Below the pieces are notes generated by a model that was not told where the DNA came from, did no database searches, and saw nothing but the letters and a program-made list of their open reading frames with translations. The position numbers and the translations under genes were made by a program. From JAWPNA01 sp045402695 (GTDB taxonomy: Bacteria; Acidobacteriota; Polarisedimenticolia; JACPZX01; DASXTC01), in the NCBI GenBank assembly GCA_045402695.1, contig JAWPNA010000386.1:1-25757 (forward strand): a stretch of 25,757 bases of DNA, in the 5' to 3' direction. Positions 16,515-23,186 of this stretch are shown here, piece after piece; position 1 is the first letter of the stretch; the number at the start of each line of letters is the position of its first letter.

Positions 16515-17690
16515 ATGTTTGCCGCGCGCACGCAGTGGGATCTCACACCCAACAACCTGACGGCGCTCATCGAGGCGCGCCGCCTGGCCGGTATCCCGAT
16601 CCTCGATCTGACGGAGTCAAACCCGACGCGCTGCGGGCTGCGCTATCCCTCGGCGGCCATCCTCGGAGCGCTGTCGCGGTCCGAGGGGCTCTCGTATGAT
16701 CCCAACCCTCGCGGCGACCCTGGGGCGCGCGCGGTCATCGCGGAAATCCTGGCGGCGCGCGGCGCCCGCGTGCCACCGGAGCACCTGATCCTCACCGCCG
16801 GCACGAGTGAGGCGTACTCGTTTCTGTTCCGTCTTCTGGCCGACCCGGGAGACCTGATCCTCGCTCCCGCGCCCAGCTATCCGCTGTTCGGGTTCCTGGC
16901 GCAGCTCAATGACGTGGAATTGGGCACTTACCCGCTCAGCCCGGGGCCTCGGTTCGGGATCGATCTGGAGGCTCTGTCGCGCTGCGCTCAGCGCGGGCCG
17001 CGCGCCTTGATCCTGGTCAACCCAGGCAACCCCACGGGCACGTTTCTCAAGAGAGGCGAGCTGGAGGCATTGATCGCGATCTGCACGCTGCGCGGCATCA
17101 CGATCATCTCCGACGAGGTGTTCGGGGACTACGGTTTCGACGATGACGCCGAGCGCGTGGCCACCCTGGCCGCGGAGCGACGCGTGCTGACCTTCACGCT
17201 CAACGGGCTGTCGAAGATGCTGGGCCTGCCGCAGCTCAAGCTGGCCTGGATCGCCGCCTCGGGGCCCGAGCCCCAGGTGGCTGAAGCGCTCCGGCGCCTC
17301 GAGGTGATCGCGGACACTTACCTGTCGGTCAACACGCCCGTGCAGACGGCCCTGCTCGACCTGATGGCCTGCCGCGCCGAGATCCAGCGGATGATCCGCG
17401 AGCGGCTCGCCGTCAACCGCGACTGGCTCGCTTCCCGGACGGCCGCTTCACTGGCGTGCCGCGCTGTTCGCTCGGAGGGAGGCTGGTCGGCGATCCTCGA
17501 TGTCCCGCGCGCACGCTCCGACGAGCAGTGGGCGCTGAGCCTGCTGCGCGAGGAGGGACTGCTCGTCCATCCCGGATACTTCTTCGAGTTTCCGGACGAG
17601 GGACATCTGGTGGTGAGCCTTCTGACGCCGGAGGATCGGTTTCAGGAAGGGATCATCCGGATCATGCGCCACGTCGACTCTTCGGCCTAG
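16515..17690 (+). CDS. PLP-dependent class I/II aminotransferase
   Basis: A 391-residue fold-type I enzyme. It has DLTESNPT (31-38), YDPNPRGDPGAR near 61-72, a cofactor-phosphate region TAGTSEAYS (94-102), NPGNPTG (169-175), Asp200 and the PLP lysine Lys234 in NGLSKMLGLPQLKLAW. The usual SKxxxxxGxRxGW motif here reads SKMLGLPQLKLAW, which I associate with a subfamily of uncharacterised alanine/aspartate-type aminotransferases. It should transfer an amino group to a 2-oxoacid in the cytosol; substrate undetermined. The start is ATG 16515 with a G-rich stretch upstream; the frame extends back into the flavoprotein gene, with which it is probably an operon. Its stop is one base from the end of the convergent PEBP gene. 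Confidence 0.92.
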   Translation: MFAARTQWDLTPNNLTALIEARRLAGIPILDLTESNPTRCGLRYPSAAILGALSRSEGLSYDPNPRGDPGARAVIAEILAARGARVPPEHLILTAGTSEAYSFLFRLLADPGDLILAPAPSYPLFGFLAQLNDVELGTYPLSPGPRFGIDLEALSRCAQRGPRALILVNPGNPTGTFLKRGELEALIAICTLRGITIISDEVFGDYGFDDDAERVATLAAERRVLTFTLNGLSKMLGLPQLKLAWIAASGPEPQVAEALRRLEVIADTYLSVNTPVQTALLDLMACRAEIQRMIRERLAVNRDWLASRTAASLACRAVRSEGGWSAILDVPRARSDEQWALSLLREEGLLVHPGYFFEFPDEGHLVVSLLTPEDRFQEGIIRIMRHVDSSA

Positions 17691-17691
17691 A

Positions 17692-18162
17692 TCAGCGCCC
17701 GTACTTCCCCATCAACTGCCCTTGCGCGAGGATGTGCCCCTTCATCGCCTCCTCCACCTGCTTCTTGGTCGCGCCGGCGGGAAGGGACAGATCCGTATCG
17801 AGGGCGTACAGCTTGAAGAAGTACCGGTGCGCCGGCCCTCTCGGCGGGCAAGGGCCCCCGAACCCGAGGCGGCCGAAGTCGTTTTTCCCTTGGCGCCCCC
17901 CAGAGGTCAGCTCGGCGGACGTCGGAACTCCCTGAGGCAGAGTCTGGGTCCCTGCGGGAAGGTTGAAGAGCACCCAGTGAACCCAGGTGCCGGCCGGCGC
18001 ATCGGGATCGTCGCAGATCAACGTGAAGCTCTTCGTGCCCGCGGGCGCCTTGCTCCACTGGAGCTGCGGAGATAGATCCGGCCCGTCGCACGTGTGCCCG
18101 ACAGGGATGGTCACTCCTTCGGCGAAGGCGGTGCTGGTGAGGATCAACGCCATGATCGACAT
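17692..18162 (-). CDS. YbhB/YbcL-family PEBP-like protein
   Basis: A 156-residue phosphatidylethanolamine-binding-protein-like (Raf kinase inhibitor-like) protein. Signatures are TSTAFAEGVTIP, TCDGPDLSPQLQW, DDPDAP (51-56), HWVLFNLP and GGPCPP (102-107) before HRYFFKLYALD. The N-terminal hydrophobic stretch is the family's first strand, so I do not treat it as a signal peptide. PEBP members bind anionic ligands; the bacterial function is unclear. ATG 18162 follows GGAGG by 8 nt; a second ATG at 18153 is possible. A perfect -10 box lies 31 nt upstream. Convergent with the aminotransferase, one base apart. Confidence 0.93.
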   Translation of the reverse strand: MSIMALILTSTAFAEGVTIPVGHTCDGPDLSPQLQWSKAPAGTKSFTLICDDPDAPAGTWVHWVLFNLPAGTQTLPQGVPTSAELTSGGRQGKNDFGRLGFGGPCPPRGPAHRYFFKLYALDTDLSLPAGATKKQVEEAMKGHILAQGQLMGKYGR

Positions 18163-18192
18163 CGCTCGTTCCTCCGATCTCCCCCGCCGCTG

Positions 18193-18198
18193 ATTATA
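18193..18198 (-). promoter_or_regulatory. -10 box for the PEBP gene
   Basis: Perfect TATAAT on the minus strand, 31 nt before ATG 18162, in GC-rich DNA. No good -35 hexamer is seen at 16-18 bp, so it may need an activator or another sigma factor. The expected leader is about 24 nt and contains GGAGG. Confidence 0.5.
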
Positions 18199-18397
18199 GA
18201 TCCTGAGACATCGACATGGGTTGGCCGTGGCCTCCACTATTTGGCCTGACTGGTCGCAGCGCTTCGCCGCCGGCGGTCCGGCTCCTTTTGCGGCAGCGCC
18301 TCGCGGTGACGCCCGTGCGCTCCGCTGGCCCTCCGCCTCCATCAGGTTGGGCAGGCGACTCTCACCCCGAAGCTGTCGGAAATGCTCGACACACAGC

Positions 18398-18423
18398 AAA
18401 AGGGCGGCGCCGGAGCGCCGCCC
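18398..18423 (-). terminator. Intrinsic terminator of the matrixin operon
   Basis: On the minus strand GGGCGGCGC-TCCG-GCGCCGCCC is followed by TTTT (18401-18398). It has a perfect 9-bp stem with a tetraloop and lies 30 nt after the matrixin stop, so it should separate the matrixin operon from the PEBP gene downstream. Confidence 0.85.
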
Positions 18424-18452
18424 TGATCCTCAAGAGCTGTGGACCTGAGGTC

Positions 18453-19175
18453 CTAGAAGCAGAGGTTCCCTCCGATCTGCGCATCGCACGAGGTCAGGCT
18501 TTGTTTTGTGCAGTCGCAGGGACCGAGGCTCCCGTACATCGAGTCGGCCGAGTTGCTGCCGTGGTCGAGCCCGAGGCTGTGGCCGACCTCCTGAACCGCG
18601 ATCCCGTCGATGTCGTACTGCGCCTTCTTCGGCGGGAAGGATACGCAGCCCGACTTGCAGGTGTCGGAGCCTGACGAGCTCGGAACCGTCCATGAAAACC
18701 CGTTGTTATAGACGACGTCCGAGTCCCGGTAGTTGTTGAACGTCAGCGATCCGAAATTGGGCGTCGTGCAGGTGTGCGTGGAGGAGTTGTACCAACCCAC
18801 CACGGAGGCGGCGAGAGTGCTGCCACTGAGCGCCCTCTGCGGGTCCTCGTAGGAGATGGTGTTCAGGCCGTTGTCCACGAACCCGCGAGGATCGGTGTTC
18901 CGGACCGAGGCGTTGACCGTTCCGCTGGCGGGGCCGGACCAGATCTCGGATCCGTTGATCGTGGCGTTCGTGACCTCCGTGGTGGTCAGCCCACCGCCCG
19001 CCGGGATGACGGTGTTGTTGATCCCGAACGTCACCGAGTTAGTGCTCCAGGACCGGTGAGGGTTGTCGAGAATCTTCCCGCCGCACGGGAGTGTGTGCGC
19101 ATCCGGAAGGCTTGTGATGGCGACGGCCGCCAAGAGGGCCGCCGACGCCGTGAAGAACATCCGCGTCGTCTTCAT
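18453..19175 (-). CDS. Secreted matrixin-family protein with first zinc histidine replaced
   Basis: A 240-residue exported protein with a signal peptide (about 1-27) and cysteines suggesting disulfides. Its metzincin core is GIAVQEVGHSLGLDH (191-205) followed by a Met-turn SADSMYG (209-215). Matrixins are zinc endopeptidases with HExGHxxGxxH. Here the first ligand is Gln195 (codon CAG at 18593-18591), while Glu196, His199, His205 and Met213 are kept. A single base change would restore histidine. Activity is therefore questionable: it may be a pseudoprotease, use altered coordination, or reflect a sequence error. The ATG has AAGGAGG 7 nt upstream, and the gene lies 21 nt after a co-transcribed exported-protein gene. 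An intrinsic terminator follows. Family secure, activity uncertain. Confidence 0.86.
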   Translation of the reverse strand: MKTTRMFFTASAALLAAVAITSLPDAHTLPCGGKILDNPHRSWSTNSVTFGINNTVIPAGGGLTTTEVTNATINGSEIWSGPASGTVNASVRNTDPRGFVDNGLNTISYEDPQRALSGSTLAASVVGWYNSSTHTCTTPNFGSLTFNNYRDSDVVYNNGFSWTVPSSSGSDTCKSGCVSFPPKKAQYDIDGIAVQEVGHSLGLDHGSNSADSMYGSLGPCDCTKQSLTSCDAQIGGNLCF

Positions 19176-19196
19176 TTTGGTCCTCCTTGACGTCCG

Positions 19197-19754
19197 TTAT
19201 CTTGCGTTGGCGTTGCGGCGAATCTCGAACAGGAAGTCCTCCAGGTCCACCGGGCCGTTGTCCCACATCGCCCTGCGGGCGCCGGCGAAGTCCAGGTCGT
19301 GGGAGTCGGGGACAGCGATCCTGCGGCCGCTGAGCGTGTCGGTCGAGACCTTGAACTTCCCCTCGGACAGGCCGACGGTCTGGAAGACGCCCCGCGTGCC
19401 ATCCTTGGCGCCCTCCAGGAACAGGACCACCTGCTCTCCGGGCACAAACTTCGCGGCGCCGATCATCTCCTGGTTGAAGTGTCCGACGCGTCCGCCCACC
19501 TCGCGGACAGTGATCGTCTGACCGATGTCCGGATCCCCCTTCGCGACATCGTGGACCTTGACGCGAGTATAGGTCCAGAGGAACTCATGGTTCGTGTTCC
19601 ACTCACTGCGCGTGTCGAGCACCTGGCCCACGACAACGGCGTGAGCGGCGCGGGTCATGCTCGCCTCGTCGTGTTTGACAACGACCGACGCGAACACCGC
19701 GCTCGATACCAGACCCATCGCCATGAAGGCGATGAGGACCTTGGTCTTCCTCAT
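19197..19754 (-). CDS. Exported protein of unknown function, paired with the matrixin
   Basis: A 185-residue protein with a signal peptide (about 1-22: MRKTK then a hydrophobic core). A beta-rich domain follows with VVVGQVLDTRS (40-50), YTRVKVHDVAKGD, TITVREVGGRVG and FVPGEQVVLFLE (103-114). I do not recognise a named family, but I have seen this VVVG...VxVxGG...GExVVLFL pattern in secreted proteins of environmental bacteria, sometimes next to matrixins; that is recollection, not a search. The ATG at 19754 follows GAGGAG by 6 nt, and its stop lies 21 nt before the matrixin start, so they form an operon. It may be a propeptide-like partner, inhibitor or surface adaptor of the matrixin. Confidence 0.72.
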   Translation of the reverse strand: MRKTKVLIAFMAMGLVSSAVFASVVVKHDEASMTRAAHAVVVGQVLDTRSEWNTNHEFLWTYTRVKVHDVAKGDPDIGQTITVREVGGRVGHFNQEMIGAAKFVPGEQVVLFLEGAKDGTRGVFQTVGLSEGKFKVSTDTLSGRRIAVPDSHDLDFAGARRAMWDNGPVDLEDFLFEIRRNANAR

Positions 19755-19972
19755 GAATTGCTCCTCAAGAAGTGCCTCATTGACGATGGCGGCTGGATGA
19801 GCCGACGAATCGACCGCCCCCCAGTGGACCTTCACACCTGCCGGGTGTGGTCTCCTGCACCTCCTCTGTTCATGCATTCCTGCGGATTGATGCCACGTCC
19901 GAGCCGCCCCCCGCGATAACCAAGTCAATCCGGGCGACCGGCGACAAGACTGCGCGGTGCCTGAATCTCATG

Positions 19973-19996
19973 CCCTATTCAACCCATGGGATAGGG
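19973..19996. promoter_or_regulatory. Nested palindrome, possible operator
   Basis: Outer arms CCCTAT (19973-19978) and ATAGGG (19991-19996) flank TCAA and an inner CCCATGGG (19983-19990). It lies between the divergent exported-protein and cbs genes, so either could be regulated from it. A regulator is unknown and chance is possible. Confidence 0.3.
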
Positions 19997-20133
19997 ATCG
20001 TTCCAGTTGGAGGAGCGCCAGAGTAGGCGACGCCTGCACTGAAGTGTGGTTATACCGTTGATGGTCGCTCAAGGCAAGAGGAAAATGATGTTCTCCGGCA
20101 CGCCAGCCGCGGTTCTGAGGTAGCGGCGGCCGC

Positions 20134-20162
20134 GTGAGATGGGAGAACGGATGCGGTAGACT
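20134..20162 (+). promoter_or_regulatory. Weak sigma70-like promoter for cbs
   Basis: GTGAGA (20134-20139), 17-bp spacer, TAGACT (20157-20162). Four of six bases match consensus in each box. It would give a leader of about 45 nt before ATG 20215. Confidence 0.35.
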
Positions 20163-20214
20163 GAGGCGCTCGGCGGCTGGTCCCATCTCCAACAGCGATC
20201 GGCCCGGGGGACGG

Positions 20215-21600
20215 ATGCAGGATTCCTTTCAGGACGTACACCATGACGTGGTCTCGCTCATCGGCCGCACGCCCATCGTGCGCCTGAACCAGCTCCGGCC
20301 CGAGTCGGGCGCCTACCTGTATGCCAAGCTCGAGTACCTGAACCCGGGCAGCTCGACCAAGGACCGCATCGCCGTCCAGATGATCGACGACGCGGAGGCC
20401 GCGGGGCTGCTCAAGCCGGGCGGCACGATCGTGGAGTGCACGTCGGGCAACACGGGGATGGGCCTGGCGATGGTGGGAGCCATTAAGGGGTACCGCACCA
20501 TCCTGGTGATGCCCGACAAAGTCAGTGACGAGAAGATCAAGGCGCTGCGCGCCTTCGGCGCTCGCGTCATCACCACGCCCACCGCCGTCTCCCCGGAAGA
20601 TCCCCGCTCGTACTATTCCGTCGCACGACGCATCGCGCAAGACACCCCCAACTGCTTCTTCGCCAACCAGTACAAGAACCAATCCAACCCGCTGGCGCAC
20701 GAGAAGACGACGGGCCCGGAGATCTGGAGGCAGATGGGCGAGTCGCTCGATGCCGTTGTGATCGCGACCGGCACGGGGGGGACGATCTCGGGCATCGGCC
20801 GGGTGCTCAGAAGGAACAAACCGTCGGTGAAGATGATTTGCGTCGACCCCATCGGTTCCATCTTCTACGACTACTGGCGAACGGGGAAGGTGCCCGATCT
20901 GTTCAAGACCTACAAGGTTGAAGGCTTCGGGGAGGATTTTCTGCCCGAGACGATCGACTTCTCGATGGTGGACGAGGTCGTGCAGGTGTCGGACAAGGAG
21001 TGCTTCCAGACAGCGCGGGAGCTGACCCGCAAGGAGGGCCTCTTCACCGGGGGCTCGGGCGGAGGGTGCGTCGCGGGCGCGTTGAAATGGGCCAATGCCC
21101 ACCCCGAGGCGAAGACGATCCTGACGCTTCTGCCCGACTCGGGATCCCGCTATCTCAGCAAGCTGTACGACGATGAGTGGCTGCGAGCCAACTCCTTCCT
21201 GGACGAGGACCAGCGCCACGGCTCGGTAGGAGATCTGCTCGCCCGCAGGCGCCAGCCGCTCATCACGGCGGCGCCCGAGGACGGCGTGCAGGAGATCATC
21301 GGGCTGATGAAGCGGCACGGGGTCTCGCAGATCCCGCTCATCCGAGGCGACACGCTGATGGGGATGATCACCGAGGTGCGCCTGCTCAAGACGATGGTGG
21401 ACGATCCGGCCAACATCGACCGCCCGGTGAAGGAGCTTGCCGAGCAGAGTTACGTCACGGTGACTCCCGACACGCCCGTGACGCGGCTGTCGCAGATCTT
21501 CACGGAGGGAAGCGTCGCTGTGGTGCTGGAGAACACGCGGCCGGTGGCGCTCATCACGAAGATCGATCTGATCGATTACCTGGCCGGCCTGCCCGCCTGA
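20215..21600 (+). CDS. cbs: Cystathionine beta-synthase with C-terminal CBS domain pair
   Basis: A 461-residue PLP enzyme of fold type II, condensing serine (or a related donor) with homocysteine. The PLP lysine is Lys49 in NPGSSTKDR. The substrate loop is TSGNTGMG (84-91) and the phosphate cup GTGGTISGIGR. EGFGEDFLPETID and LPDSGSRYLSKLYDDEW favour cystathionine beta-synthase over plain cysteine synthase. Two CBS motifs occupy about 340-461, as in human CBS, where they bind S-adenosylmethionine. The N-terminal heme extension of animal enzymes is absent. ATG 20215 follows GGGGGACGG. The start lies in a frame open further upstream, but the family N-terminus fits this ATG. Its 3' end overlaps the permease gene by 47 bp. 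No cystathionine gamma-lyase is in the window. Confidence 0.92.
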   Translation: MQDSFQDVHHDVVSLIGRTPIVRLNQLRPESGAYLYAKLEYLNPGSSTKDRIAVQMIDDAEAAGLLKPGGTIVECTSGNTGMGLAMVGAIKGYRTILVMPDKVSDEKIKALRAFGARVITTPTAVSPEDPRSYYSVARRIAQDTPNCFFANQYKNQSNPLAHEKTTGPEIWRQMGESLDAVVIATGTGGTISGIGRVLRRNKPSVKMICVDPIGSIFYDYWRTGKVPDLFKTYKVEGFGEDFLPETIDFSMVDEVVQVSDKECFQTARELTRKEGLFTGGSGGGCVAGALKWANAHPEAKTILTLLPDSGSRYLSKLYDDEWLRANSFLDEDQRHGSVGDLLARRRQPLITAAPEDGVQEIIGLMKRHGVSQIPLIRGDTLMGMITEVRLLKTMVDDPANIDRPVKELAEQSYVTVTPDTPVTRLSQIFTEGSVAVVLENTRPVALITKIDLIDYLAGLPA

Positions 21601-22852
21601 TCGCGTACAGGAGGCAGCCGATCGCCAGGCCCACCGCCCCGAGCCACAGGTGCGCCGCGCTGCTGGACGCCAGGAGGCACCCGCAAAGCAACACCGCGGC
21701 GGCGGGGATGATCGGGCCTCCTGGGACGGTGAAGGTGGGCGGCTCACCTCCCCGCCTGCGGAACACGGGCAGCGACAGGCAGGTGGCCGCGTAAGAAACG
21801 ATGCGGGCCATCACCGACAGCTTGGCCAATTCCTCGAACGACCCGTAGGCCGCCAAGGCCAGGGCGAGCCCCCCCTGCACCGCGATGGCGATGTAGGGCG
21901 TCCGGAAGCGCGGATGCACGCCGCACAGCCACCCGGGGAGGTGACCCCGTTCGGCCATGGCGTACAGCAGCCTAGGCGTGGCCAGCACCAGGCCTCCCTC
22001 CGTCCCGCAGATCGAGATGAGCGCCCCGAGCGTGATGGCGATAGCGCCGGCGGATCCCAGGAACGTGCCCGCGGCGGAGGCGAGCGGCGTGTCGGTGGCT
22101 CCCAGGTCCGCGAGTGTGCCCAGGGCCACCACGTGGACGCTCAGATAGACGACCGCAACGATGCCGATGGTGGAAAGCAGCGCCTTCGGAACCGCCCGGC
22201 GCGGGTCGATCATCTCCTCGGCGGCGATGGGGACCAGCTCGAAACCGCTGAACACGTAGATCATGAACAGCGACGCCTGAGCCAGCGCGGCGGCGGAGGG
22301 CGCTTCGCCCGGCACCAGGCGCGCGGCCTCGACGTGCGGCAGTCCCAGGACCACGAAGAAAAGCAAAGGCGCCAGCTTCGCCACCGTGAGCAAGTCGATG
22401 GCCCACGCCCCGTGGCTCACCCCGAGGATGTTGATGACCGTGAGGCCGCCCAGCAGGAGCGACAGCAGGGCGAGACGCGGCACGCCGGCATCCGCACCGG
22501 GCGACAGGTAGGCGGCGTAGGTCACCAGTCCGTTGGCGAGGGAGGCCAGCGACGTCACCCGCGCGATCCAGGTGATCCACCCCACCTGGAATCCGACGAA
22601 CGGACCAAAAGCCTCCTCGGCGTAAAGGAACGGCCCGCCCGCCTTGCCGAAGCGGCCGCCAACCTCCGCGAAGCAGAGCGCGACGAGCGCCACCAGGCCG
22701 CCGGAAAAGAGGTAGACGAAAGTGGACCACGAGCCCGCCAACCGCGCGACCGTCGCGGGCGCGAGGAAGATCCCGCCGCCGATGACGCCGTTGATTCCGA
22801 GCGCGACGACGTCCCACGTCGTCATGGCGCGGACGAGGCCGGGCCGGGTCAC
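21554..22852 (-). CDS. APC-family amino-acid permease
   Basis: A 432-residue inner-membrane transporter with about twelve hydrophobic helices. The first helix has the GINGVIGGGIF motif (17-27) characteristic of amino acid-polyamine-organocation transporters. A central FSGFELVPIAAEEMIDPRRAVPKA block is also typical. It should import an amino acid by ion symport or exchange; the substrate is not readable. The frame opens further upstream into an intergenic direct repeat, but the family N-terminus begins near GTG 22852 (VTRPGLVRAM); ATG 22825 is the alternative. It converges on cbs and overlaps its end by 47 bp. Pairing with cbs suggests serine, homocysteine or methionine handling, which is inference. 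Confidence 0.87.
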   Translation of the reverse strand: MTRPGLVRAMTTWDVVALGINGVIGGGIFLAPATVARLAGSWSTFVYLFSGGLVALVALCFAEVGGRFGKAGGPFLYAEEAFGPFVGFQVGWITWIARVTSLASLANGLVTYAAYLSPGADAGVPRLALLSLLLGGLTVINILGVSHGAWAIDLLTVAKLAPLLFFVVLGLPHVEAARLVPGEAPSAAALAQASLFMIYVFSGFELVPIAAEEMIDPRRAVPKALLSTIGIVAVVYLSVHVVALGTLADLGATDTPLASAAGTFLGSAGAIAITLGALISICGTEGGLVLATPRLLYAMAERGHLPGWLCGVHPRFRTPYIAIAVQGGLALALAAYGSFEELAKLSVMARIVSYAATCLSLPVFRRRGGEPPTFTVPGGPIIPAAAVLLCGCLLASSSAAHLWLGAVGLAIGCLLYAIRRAGRPGNRSDRSS

Positions 22853-22854
22853 GA

Positions 22855-22951
22855 GCCGAGGTGCCCTTGGCCGACGGCTGCATGCCGCGCGAACGGTCCG
22901 ACCATTCCAGATCGACGCTTCATCGATCCCCCACAGGCCGGCGTGGGTCAA
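22855..22951 (+). repeat. Direct repeat, copy 1 (about 97 bp)
   Basis: Runs from GCCGAG to GCGTGGGTCA and ends next to the permease gene's GTG start. It is about 91% identical by eye (about 9 mismatches) to the copy at 23054-23150, offset 199 bp in the same orientation. It contains a conserved stem CCCAC-N8-GTGGG near its end. Confidence 0.85.
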
Positions 22952-23053
22952 GCCTGCCTGCTTCCCTCATCATTGCGGCGCCCGGAGGATTCAGGGGACA
23001 TGACCCGCGCTTGCCCTCGAGGAACCCTCGTGCGCAGCAGGCGCGCGGCATCA

Positions 23054-23150
23054 GCCGCGGCGCCCTGTGCCGACGGTTGCATGCCGCGCGAAGGGTCCGA
23101 CCATTCCAGATGGAGGCTTCATCGATCCCCCACCGGCCGGCGTGGGTCAA
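23054..23150 (+). repeat. Direct repeat, copy 2 (about 97 bp)
   Basis: Second copy of the repeat, ending 36 nt before the BNR gene's ATG. The CCCAC-N8-GTGGG stem is preserved with one loop difference. The 102-bp spacer between copies is not itself duplicated. Confidence 0.85.
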
Positions 23151-23156
23151 CCTGGG

Positions 23157-23164
23157 TTAATATA
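23157..23164 (+). promoter_or_regulatory. AT-rich -10-like patch for the BNR gene
   Basis: TTAATATA in a GC-rich context, 23 nt before ATG 23187, with GGAGGG at 23175-23180. No -35 match is seen at the usual spacing, so this is only a weak promoter call. Confidence 0.3.
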
Positions 23165-23186
23165 CGCCACATTCGGAGGGCCAATC

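Larger units (their letters stand above)
19755..20214. other. Divergent intergenic region upstream of the exported-protein and cbs genes
   Basis: 460 nt without a supported gene. It contains a 6-bp hairpin (CACACC 19833-19838 with GGTGTG 19844-19849), a nested palindrome at 19973-19996 and a weak plus-strand promoter for cbs at 20134-20162. No tRNA or conserved RNA fold was recognised. Confidence 0.5.
22853..23186. other. Divergent intergenic region with duplicated repeat
   Basis: 334 nt between the permease gene (minus) and the BNR gene (plus). It contains two copies of an about 97-bp direct repeat and an AT-rich patch TTAATATA (23157-23164) that may be the -10 region of the BNR gene. Open frames across it are not convincing as genes: the repeat offset of 199 bp is not a multiple of three. 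Confidence 0.65.

Noticed and set aside
18163..18399. Upstream extension of the PEBP protein
   Set aside because: The family N-terminus and the GGAGG support ATG 18162, and the -10 box lies within the would-be extension.
22853..22951. N-terminal extension of the permease through repeat copy 1
   Set aside because: The same sequence recurs in the intergenic copy 2, and the family N-terminus fits GTG 22852.
22861..23160. Small plus-strand frame spanning both repeats as a gene with duplicated motif
   Set aside because: The 199-bp offset puts the two copies in different frames, so a duplicated protein motif is not encoded; there is no ribosome-binding site.
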